This document shows positions 19,001 to 25,532 of a stretch of 48,989 bases of DNA, one piece after another. Within the stretch, counting starts at the first letter, position 1. The number at the start of each line of letters is the position of its first letter. Both the position numbers and the translations under genes were made by a program. The notes beneath the pieces are model-generated. The model searched no databases. It saw only the letters and a list, made by a program, of their open reading frames with translations, and was not told the DNA's origin. The stretch lies in the NCBI GenBank assembly GCA_013285595.1, contig JABDHF010000014.1:1-48989 (forward strand), read 5' to 3'. The stretch comes from Bacteroidota bacterium (GTDB lineage: Bacteria; Bacteroidota; Bacteroidia; Chitinophagales; Chitinophagaceae).

Positions 19001-22000
19001 TGCCGCCTGTTACAGCATCTGTGAGCGACGTGTTAAGGCCCATGCACACCTGCGCAGTACCGGAGATAGGTGCAGGCAGTGGGTTGATAGTGACAGCAGC
19101 TGTTACCGTGCAGCCAGAGCCCAGTGAATAAACAACAGTTGCGGTACCGGCAGACACACCGGTTACAGCGCCGCTCGATGATCCCACGGTAGCTCTTGAT
19201 AACGGAGACACGCTCCATGTGCCGCCACCTGCGCCATCGTTCAACGAGGTCGAAGAGCCTACACATGTGTGCAGCGTTCCGAGTATAGCTGTAGGAACTG
19301 TGTTCACCGTAACGCTGGTTAACGTAGTACAGCCGGCAGGCAAGATATAAGTGATCGTTGCCCCCCCCGGCGCCACACCATATACGGTGCCGCTACCGGA
19401 GACAGTGGCTATTGACATAGGTGCGCTGCTCCAGGTGCCGCCGGTTACGGAAGGAACTAATGTGCCGGTAGAACCAACACAAACACCGGTAGGCCCACTC
19501 ATTGTAGCTACAGGATTAACAGTTATTGTTTTAGTGACGCTGCAGGAGCCTATTGCATAAGTAATAACAGCGCTACCTGCTGCTATACCAGAGACTGACC
19601 CTGAAGAACCGACAGACACATTTGTGTTCAAGCTGCTCCAGCTGCCACCTGTAACACCATCGGTTAGTGATATTGACTGCCCGGCACACAATGTTGCAGT
19701 CCCTGGTATAACTGACGGCGCAAGGGTAACGGTAACAACAGTGGTTGCCGGGCAACCCGCCACGGTATATGAAATTGTTGAAGTGCCAATACCTGCGCCG
19801 GTAATACTACCTGTGCTGCTTACAGAAACAGCTGTGCTGGTGCTGCCCCAGGTTCCGCCACTTGTCGCGTCATTTAAAGAGGCTGTAGTGCCGGCGCAAA
19901 TATTCGTTGTTCCCGTTATAGCCGCCGGTGACGCATTTATGGTCACAGCCTTTGTTACCGTACAACTTGATCCGCCAAGCGAATAGGTAATAGTGGCAGC
20001 GCCGGGTGTACCACCTGTTACCTGCCCGGTGAGAGAACCTATATTGGCAGTCGATGTATTGCTGCTGGTCCATAACCCACCGGTTACAGCATCAGAAAAT
20101 GAAACAGTTGTTGCCGCACAGATCGTTGCCGGGCTAATTATTGCGCCTGGGGCCAGGCTTACTGCTACAGGTGTTGTTATCGAACAGCCATCCGGTAACG
20201 CGTAAGTAATATTTGCAGTTCCCACCACTATCCCTGAAAGCACCCCGGCCGCATTTACTGTTGCTGTAGAGGTGTTACTGCTCGTCCATGTACCTCCCGT
20301 TGCCACATTTGTAAGGCTGGTTGTTGCCGATGCACACACCGTTGTCGCCCCACCTATTATTGAAGGAGAGGTATTTATACTAACGGTCGTAATAGCCTGG
20401 CAACCACCGGGAGTAGTATATATAATTACCGTGGTACTGCCAGAGTTCATACCGGTCACCACGCCTGAGTTTAAGCCAACGGAAGCGTTGGTATTACCCG
20501 AAGACCATGTACCCCCGGTAATAGCATCGCTTAAGGTAGTGGTAGCGCCTGCACACATATTGGTAACCCCGGCTATCGATGCCAGTGGGTTAACCGTCAC
20601 CACTGCTGTGGAATAACAGCTTGAAGTGGTATAGCTGATGGTAACGGTTCCTTGCCCTACACCTGTCACCACGCCACCATTGGTTACTGTAGCCAGTGTA
20701 GTACTGCTGCTGGTCCATACGCCGGCTGTTGTGGCATCGTGCAGCATTACTGTTTGCCCCACGCAAACGTTTTGAGTACCTGTAATAGCTGCCGGGCCTG
20801 CGCTAACAGTTACCGCCGCACTCCCGGTCATATTAGTGGTGCAGGAAGACGAGCCGCCAAATGAACCTCTTACAAAATAGGTACCGGCAACGTTTACCGT
20901 ACCAGCAATTATCGCCGAACCGGTACCAATTGCCGGACTCCCTACCGGTGCGCCAGATAAATATATTTGATAAGATGCACCCACCTGCGAATTGACTACA
21001 CCTATTGGAACACCAGCGCTACCGCCGCAGGCAGCGCCGCCGCCCGTTACAGCATAAGCCGTTGGGGGGCCACTGACAATTATGTCAAATCCATTATCAG
21101 ATCCGTAAGTTACCGGAGTAGTGGTGGTATTGATAACACGAAGGCGGTAGGTACCCGCAGCAGTACCAAAAGGGATAGACGCAGCAGCTGGCGCTGAAGT
21201 AGCGGAACCGATGATAGTTGTACCAGAAGCAAAGCTGCCGCTGGAATTTGACAACTGCAGCGAAAAACCACCCGGAAAAGCGCCCGTAGTAGTAAAGGGT
21301 ACGCTGATAGGGGTAGTGGTAGCATTACAAAAAGGGCCATAAGCAGCGGGCGTGGTTGTTATGGTAGAAAGGCTGATAATAGAATCACCTTCTACCGTTA
21401 CATTATCAAACCTGTTGTTACCACTGGTAAGGGTTGTGTTACCGGAGAACCTGAGACGAAAAACCAATTTTGAGTTGTCATTTGCCAGGGGGTCGGCAAT
21501 AGATACATTGACTAATTTCATTATCAACCATGCCGAGTCTTGCAACTCCGATAATCCACTCGTCCTCCAGGTTGCTCCGCTGTCTACACTGTAGTCAAAA
21601 AGCTGGTAGGTATCACCATGAGCCACACTTGACGACTGAGTAGCATATTTCAATACTATGTTTTTATAATGAATGGTAGGTATATAAAATAGAAGACGCA
21701 TACTATCCACCGGGTTACGGGGGCGCATCATATTACCATCGGGTTGCCCCAAACGTGCATTAACGGTATCCAGATCAGACGGTATTGCCGGATTAGGATC
21801 GATATATGTAGAATAGGAAGCCGAGACCCCAGGCAATTCAGCGAAAAGTATCTTGGCTTTCGAAGTATCATGTATGGAAAAATCAGCAGGTATACCATTA
21901 ATAGTTGGGGTATTCATTGCTGTTACAAAATTATTGAAATGCCAGTAGTGTATCAGTGTCTGGGCTTGGGTCGGGAAATATCCAAGGGCACAAAAAGAAA

Positions 22001-22028
22001 AGAAAAGGGCAAATATAGTTTTCCTCAT
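16002..22028 (-). CDS. Giant T9SS surface protein: one head domain, 16-module Ig-like stalk
   Basis: This 2008-residue protein has a signal peptide (residues 1 to about 23, ending TQAQ) and one head domain of the same family as its downstream neighbour (HYWHFN, RPRNPVDSM, YIPT.HYKN, FDYSVDSGATW, SGNNRFDN). The spacer domain and first B module are also homologous. There are 16 A modules (DNA about 17350-20796), two more B modules (about 16845-17350), two C modules and a sorting domain (IRIAPNPNKGEFTISG to the C-terminal HIVIEQ). Relative to the 1890-residue paralogue it has one head instead of two and six more A modules. Most A modules keep two Cys, likely an intradomain disulfide. The last C module lacks the first Cys but has TC and GTC later. 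It is transcribed divergently from the minimal paralogue at 22221. Confidence 0.88.
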   Translation of the reverse strand: MRKTIFALFFSFCALGYFPTQAQTLIHYWHFNNFVTAMNTPTINGIPADFSIHDTSKAKILFAELPGVSASYSTYIDPNPAIPSDLDTVNARLGQPDGNMMRPRNPVDSMRLLFYIPTIHYKNIVLKYATQSSSVAHGDTYQLFDYSVDSGATWRTSGLSELQDSAWLIMKLVNVSIADPLANDNSKLVFRLRFSGNTTLTSGNNRFDNVTVEGDSIISLSTITTTPAAYGPFCNATTTPISVPFTTTGAFPGGFSLQLSNSSGSFASGTTIIGSATSAPAAASIPFGTAAGTYRLRVINTTTTPVTYGSDNGFDIIVSGPPTAYAVTGGGAACGGSAGVPIGVVNSQVGASYQIYLSGAPVGSPAIGTGSAIIAGTVNVAGTYFVRGSFGGSSSCTTNMTGSAAVTVSAGPAAITGTQNVCVGQTVMLHDATTAGVWTSSSTTLATVTNGGVVTGVGQGTVTISYTTSSCYSTAVVTVNPLASIAGVTNMCAGATTTLSDAITGGTWSSGNTNASVGLNSGVVTGMNSGSTTVIIYTTPGGCQAITTVSINTSPSIIGGATTVCASATTSLTNVATGGTWTSSNTSTATVNAAGVLSGIVVGTANITYALPDGCSITTPVAVSLAPGAIISPATICAATTVSFSDAVTGGLWTSSNTSTANIGSLTGQVTGGTPGAATITYSLGGSSCTVTKAVTINASPAAITGTTNICAGTTASLNDATSGGTWGSTSTAVSVSSTGSITGAGIGTSTISYTVAGCPATTVVTVTLAPSVIPGTATLCAGQSISLTDGVTGGSWSSLNTNVSVGSSGSVSGIAAGSAVITYAIGSCSVTKTITVNPVATMSGPTGVCVGSTGTLVPSVTGGTWSSAPMSIATVSGSGTVYGVAPGGATITYILPAGCTTLTSVTVNTVPTAILGTLHTCVGSSTSLNDGAGGGTWSVSPLSRATVGSSSGAVTGVSAGTATVVYSLGSGCTVTAAVTINPLPAPISGTAQVCMGLNTSLTDAVTGGTWSNSAISIATTTATGIVSGIVPGNDTISYTIPTGCVAVAVVTVNPLPSSITVSGYVCLGLNTPLSSLPATGTWSSSNTALATVDVNTGVVTGVGAGAPTITYTLPTTCIATQVVTVNSIAPSITGTLHVCEALTTALGDPLPGGAWSTSDNAIATVNSGGVVTGISAGTVTISYITAICPATTMLTVNPIPGPISGAGELCSGSLTGLSDVGSGTWSSSNMYVASIDPATGIVRGGSTGVATITYTLDVGCVNTTHITIDPLPAVITAPSGVCLGSTLLLGEVTTGGTWSSINTDVATVSSSGLLTTVSAGSAIISYTISTGCAFARSIDVVQVPAITGVSNICALGATMALSNTLTGGSWTSSLVFVSDTGLVTSAGPGVASVTYTIPLGCSNTTSFIVSPLPGPVTGNTNLCIGLTTALHDTAAGTWGSSNSSVATVDVSGVVYGVSAGTALISFTNSSGCFNAVTVAVHALPSAIGGTTAVCAGASTTLFDAIPGGTWSSHDVIIATAGPDGTIMGIAAGVTSITYTLGSLCFATEAFTVNQLPTAYPVTGGGSYCIGGAGLHIGLGSSFASVNYQLYNGATPVGVPVPGTYSNIDFGLQTSAGFYSVTATNAATSCSSDMSGTAIAIVSLPAAYAVTGGGSYCIGGPGVHIGLSSSSIDAHYQLYDGATAVGASVAGSGGALDFGLHTTVGAYGIIATSVVAGCTDHMPDSVSITTTPLVAPSVTVTSSLGGVVCTGTPVTFTTSIANGGPSPVYQWKVNGASVTAAGSSYSYTPANGDVVKAILISSEACASPDTVNATVIMTVQPVVLPAVTIAATPGTTIIAGQYDTLTATATSAGPAPTYQWKVNGIAIAGATAATYISNAFVNGDVVTCTVTSSGTCPGQTATATTTILISNRVGLQQLVSSGNIRIAPNPNKGEFTISGTLGTSNTEEVLLELSNMLGQVIYKDVVTAKNGELNKVVSPNRGLIKNGMYLLVVRSEGEKSVFHIVIEQ

Positions 22029-22045
22029 AATATTGCTTTTTATTG

Positions 22046-22096
22046 CAAAGAAATGCCCGCAATGTTACCGGGATATTACTCGAACATTAAGAAATG
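22046..22096 (-). promoter_or_regulatory. Conserved promoter of the head-domain gene family (copy 2)
   Basis: The minus strand reads ATTTCTTTG (22054-22046) exactly 17 nt before the ATG at 22028. It is preceded by TAATATCCCGGTAACATTGC, nearly the same as TAATATCCCGATAACAATGC ahead of the 15738 start, with TTCTTAA further upstream in both. Confidence 0.6.
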
Positions 22097-22160
22097 AATT
22101 CGCATGAAATAAATGCATATGTCTATCTGCCTGGTTTGCCGCGCAAGGCAACCTTTCCTT

Positions 22161-22203
22161 AACCTTTGGATAATATTGCCTTAACGTAGTCTGTATTTCT
22201 TTG
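22161..22203 (+). promoter_or_regulatory. Conserved promoter of the head-domain gene family (copy 3)
   Basis: TATTTCTTTG at 22194-22203 ends 17 nt before the ATG at 22221, the spacing found at the two paralogous giants. ATAATATTGC (22170-22179), with CCTTAAC upstream, matches the 15738 upstream region and supplies a TTG about 16 nt before the -7-like box. Confidence 0.6.
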
Positions 22204-22220
22204 CACTCAAAATCACTCAG

Positions 22221-23132
22221 ATGAAAAAACAATTACTTTCTGTTTTATTAAGTCTCGTTGCAATAATTGCTATTAATATTAAAGGCAGCGCACAAGCTAC
22301 CCTGATCTATAATTGGGATTTCAACGGTGGCATGGCAGATTCAGCCGGCGGAATTCCAAGTTATAAAGTTGCTGGCTCCGGGGCAGCAAACTATAAATAT
22401 TTGGGAGCGTATATAGATTTTACAAATGGCTCCTCACTAAATATTCAGACGGGAGATTATGCGGGTAATGCTATCAGGTTCCGTAACCCTGCCGATTCTG
22501 TGATTTTCTGGATGCCAACGACAGGCTATAAGAATATTAAATTTGCTTATGCTGAGCAAAGAACAACAAGTGGTTCAAAACACAATACTGTATATTATAC
22601 AACAGATGGCACTCATTTTGTTCCTGCTTCCAATGGAGACGCGGCCAACGCTACCACTTACCCGGTAGATTCTGTCAATAATGTTACAGACTCTGTGATC
22701 GGCTGGCAAACAAGCACCTATACTTTCTCCCTCGATACAAACACAAAAGAAAATGCTCATTTTGGCATAGCCATAGCATTTGTTGAAGGCCCTGACTCCA
22801 CTTCAGGTAATAATCGATTTGATAATGTAACGTTGAAAGGCGACCTAACCGGCACTACCCCACCATCAGTTGTTTCATCTGTTACTGCTTCGAATAACAA
22901 TTACATGTTATTCCCTAATCCGGTAGCTAACATCCTTGAGATATCTTCAAATACTGCAGAAGAAAGAGTATTTACAATATATAATGCCGTAGGGCAAAAA
23001 ATAGCTGAAGGGGAAAACAACCAAGCAACTTTCACAGTAAATACTTCCGGTATGGCTGCCGGAGTTTATTTCCTGAATATTTGTGAAAACAAAAATGGCG
23101 CTATAAGCACAATGAAGTTTGTAAAACAATAA
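22221..23132 (+). CDS. Minimal head-domain protein with T9SS sorting domain
   Basis: The 303-residue product has a signal peptide (LLSVLLSLVAIIAINI, cleavage near GSAQ). A single divergent head domain follows (YNWDFN, RFRNPADSV, MPTTGYKNI, YYTTDG, SGNNRFDNVTLKGD) and then a type A sorting domain from about residue 230 (YMLFPNPVANILEI to MKFVKQ). It has none of the A, B or C stalk modules of the giants, so it shows that the head is an independent folding and secretion unit. Its sorting domain is of a different subtype from the giants'. It is divergent from the 16002-22028 gene with 192 nt between the starts, and closes with a strong terminator. Likely a secreted or surface-anchored binding protein; the ligand is unknown. 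Confidence 0.85.
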   Translation: MKKQLLSVLLSLVAIIAINIKGSAQATLIYNWDFNGGMADSAGGIPSYKVAGSGAANYKYLGAYIDFTNGSSLNIQTGDYAGNAIRFRNPADSVIFWMPTTGYKNIKFAYAEQRTTSGSKHNTVYYTTDGTHFVPASNGDAANATTYPVDSVNNVTDSVIGWQTSTYTFSLDTNTKENAHFGIAIAFVEGPDSTSGNNRFDNVTLKGDLTGTTPPSVVSSVTASNNNYMLFPNPVANILEISSNTAEERVFTIYNAVGQKIAEGENNQATFTVNTSGMAAGVYFLNICENKNGAISTMKFVKQ

Positions 23133-23152
23133 ATAAAAGCAATAACGATATA

Positions 23153-23184
23153 AACAGGCTATCTTTCGTAGGATAGCCTGTTTT
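23153..23184. terminator. Bidirectional terminator
   Basis: AACAGGCTATC (about 23153-23163) pairs perfectly with GATAGCCTGTT (23172-23182), followed by TTTT on the plus strand. It serves the 22221-23132 gene. The minus strand version lies directly after the hydrolase stop codon, which abuts it at 23184. Confidence 0.9.
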
Positions 23185-23888
23185 CATATAATCCCCTCCG
23201 TATCATTCATAAAAAAACTATCGATCATATAGGCTAACGTATTAGCATTCACCTGCTCTATAGGGTGCTGTGTACCCGGCAACATGCCCATCATAGCATT
23301 GGGGAGTGCTTTATATACTGCCACTGTTTCTTCCAGGGTTACCATTTTATCCCGGTCGCCAAGCAATAGCAACGATGGCGTAGTTATAGCAGCATAATCC
23401 TCCATCTTTAAGGGATTATCGTTACCTAGCCCATTCATCATTTCTGCCGTTCGTTTCAGTACATCTTTCCAGTCGTTCGGCTGATGCCGTTCACGCAGTA
23501 TAGCTGCAAACGCCGGTATCTTTTGCTCCATTTTTTCCGGGTCCAGCATCTTAATCTCTTTAGCAGCCGTAACCTCGTCCCAATGGTATTTGGTAGCCAG
23601 GGTTACAATTTTATTTACTTTGCCAGCGTGGTGCTTTGCCAGGTACATAGCTACATACCCACCCATGCTGTACCCGAAAATATTTACCCTATCCAGGTTT
23701 TGCTGCTGCACAAATTGCAGCACATCATTAGCAAATAGCTCTATTGTAAAATCACTATCATACGGCCGGCCTCCATGCCCCGCAAAGTCGAGGCTGTATA
23801 CATTAAATCTATCGCTAAGGCACCTTTTAAGTGGCTGCAGTTGCACAGCAGCGCCTATGGCGCCATGAAGCATTAATATCGTTTCCAT
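23184..23888 (-). CDS. Alpha/beta-hydrolase
   Basis: This 234-residue cytoplasmic protein has the full alpha/beta-hydrolase catalytic set: oxyanion-loop HGAIGA near the N-terminus, nucleophile elbow GYSMGG (Ser74), acid LLLLGDRDKMV (Asp178 or Asp180) and His208 in PGTQHPIEQ. The small lid region (about 100-165) is helical. Such enzymes act as esterases, lactonases or C-C hydrolases, and the substrate cannot be inferred here. No signal peptide is present. It is a single-gene unit flanked by a shared terminator and a divergent gene. Confidence 0.88.
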   Translation of the reverse strand: METILMLHGAIGAAVQLQPLKRCLSDRFNVYSLDFAGHGGRPYDSDFTIELFANDVLQFVQQQNLDRVNIFGYSMGGYVAMYLAKHHAGKVNKIVTLATKYHWDEVTAAKEIKMLDPEKMEQKIPAFAAILRERHQPNDWKDVLKRTAEMMNGLGNDNPLKMEDYAAITTPSLLLLGDRDKMVTLEETVAVYKALPNAMMGMLPGTQHPIEQVNANTLAYMIDSFFMNDTEGII

Positions 23889-23974
23889 AACTAGCGTAAA
23901 TATAGATAAGAGCGCTCAAAATGTGGCTTATGAACGCAGCTGCATGCTGCAACGGCCTTCAATTAATTTTGGAT

Positions 23975-23982
23975 TATATTTG
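23975..23982 (+). promoter_or_regulatory. -7 box of the sulfotransferase-like operon
   Basis: TATATTTG matches TAnnTTTG exactly and sits 20 nt before the ATG at 24003, a short leader. No clear -33 TTG is visible at the expected distance. Confidence 0.5.
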
Positions 23983-24002
23983 CGCGGAACGCCTTTTCTG
24001 TT

Positions 24003-25499
24003 ATGCCCCGGATCATTCCTTTAGTATTCTTATTTCTTATTCCATACCACTTACTATCACAAGTGCTTCCCCGCGAAGCCAGCCAGTTGAATTTTCGCAT
24101 CATCGGATTTTCTTTTCCCCCTGAAAAAGATGCCACCTACACACTGCAAATTGCAAAAGGGTATTTTAATGATGCAGACTCCTTCAAAAAAAATATTATC
24201 AATTCTATTAATAGCAAAACTAATAAGCTGATCGCCGAGGTTCCCGACTTTGGCAGTGAGTATACATGGCAGGCAGTCGCAATGAATAATGGCAAGAATA
24301 GCCTGGGTGAGTTACATCATTTTGGCACGGCAGCGATTCCCGGAATTGACGATAGCACAAGGCGTTTGAGAATAGACGTAAATGCCAAAGAGTATAAGGA
24401 TGCTTGTGTTTTTTCAGATGGCTTCAGGGCTCTTTTTGACATGAAAGGAAAACCAATATGGTTTCTGCCGCCAATTGAAGGCGCAATAAATATGCCGCGC
24501 GACTTAAAAATAACGCCAGATAGCGCTCTTACTATTTTGCAAAACAGCAGGGCATATGAAATTGATTTTAATGGCAATATTTTGTGGAAGGGGCCGGATA
24601 ATGGAAAAGAAGACCGCGACAATTATCATCACGAACTTACACGGCTGAATAACGGCCATTATATGGTACTGGGCAATGAACGTAAATTATTGAAATTATC
24701 TTCTCACGACAGCAGTTTACTTGCCTCTACAGCTTACAAAGTGGTCAGGAAGAATGATGGCGACCTATACCAGGAGGTAGAGTTTGGAGATATAAAAGAG
24801 TATGATGAAAATAGCCGCCTGGTATGGTCGTGGAGCAGCGAAAAATATTTTGAAGGCACTGATATTTTTTTGTGCAAAAATGAACAAGGCCTGCTAGACC
24901 TTGATCCGCACGAAAACGGATTTTACTTTGATACAGCTGCAAATAATATTTATCTCAGCTGCAGGAACATCAGCAGAATACTTAAAATAAAATACCCCCA
25001 GGGCGAAGTGCTGGAATCGTATGGGAATACATATAAGCCGGGCGGAGGCAAAGAACTGGGGAATGAATTGTTTTGCGATCAGCATTGCATCAGGAGATCA
25101 GACAGCGGATATTTGTACCTGTTCGACAATAACGATTGCAATATGCCAAACCCTCCGAAAATTTTACTGCTTAGGGAGCCTGCCGTGCATGGCAATAAAC
25201 TGGAAAAGATATGGGAATACACATGCAACCCACTCAATGCCAAACCAGCTAAAACCACAAGGATAAAGCCAGGTGGAAATTTAGCAGAGTTGCCTAACCA
25301 TTCTATATTTGTACAGATGAGCTGGAATTATAACTGCTTGTTTATTGTGAACAGGAAGAAACAGGTATTATGGAGCGCTTACCCTGAACTTTGGAATGCA
25401 AAAGAAAAGAAGTGGGAAGCAATGCTATATCAATACAGGGCTAGTATCATTACTGATCGCAAAGCGCTGGAGGAATTGATTTGGAAGGCCGAAAGGTAA
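24003..25499 (+). CDS. Exported arylsulfotransferase (ASST)-family protein
   Basis: The 498-residue protein has a signal peptide (IIPLVFLFLIPYHLLSQ), a beta-sandwich-like region (about 28-110) and a six-bladed-propeller pattern typical of PAPS-independent aryl sulfotransferases. The signature segments are DNYHHELTRLNNGHYMVLG (His209/210), IKEYDENSRLVWSW, DPHENGFYFD (His303), IYLSCRNISRILKI (Arg321) and CDQHCIRRSDSGYLYLFDN (His361). The order His, His, Arg, His, and the 18-residue His303-Arg321 distance, match what I recall for the E. coli enzyme (His252, His356, Arg374, nucleophile His436). The family transfers sulfate between phenolic compounds in the periplasm. The next gene starts 33 nt downstream, so they form an operon. 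Family is likely; donor and acceptor are unknown. Confidence 0.7.
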   Translation: MPRIIPLVFLFLIPYHLLSQVLPREASQLNFRIIGFSFPPEKDATYTLQIAKGYFNDADSFKKNIINSINSKTNKLIAEVPDFGSEYTWQAVAMNNGKNSLGELHHFGTAAIPGIDDSTRRLRIDVNAKEYKDACVFSDGFRALFDMKGKPIWFLPPIEGAINMPRDLKITPDSALTILQNSRAYEIDFNGNILWKGPDNGKEDRDNYHHELTRLNNGHYMVLGNERKLLKLSSHDSSLLASTAYKVVRKNDGDLYQEVEFGDIKEYDENSRLVWSWSSEKYFEGTDIFLCKNEQGLLDLDPHENGFYFDTAANNIYLSCRNISRILKIKYPQGEVLESYGNTYKPGGGKELGNELFCDQHCIRRSDSGYLYLFDNNDCNMPNPPKILLLREPAVHGNKLEKIWEYTCNPLNAKPAKTTRIKPGGNLAELPNHSIFVQMSWNYNCLFIVNRKKQVLWSAYPELWNAKEKKWEAMLYQYRASIITDRKALEELIWKAER

Positions 25500-25532
25500 C
25501 GGAACAAACAGGTATGCAATATAGAAATTAAG

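Noticed and set aside
10094-22097. Numerous plus-strand and off-frame ORFs opposite the two minus-strand adhesins
   Set aside because: The GC-biased repeat codons leave other frames open periodically. These ORFs mirror the repeat pattern, have Val/Pro/Ala or Cys/Tyr-rich low-complexity products, and no independent start or family signal.
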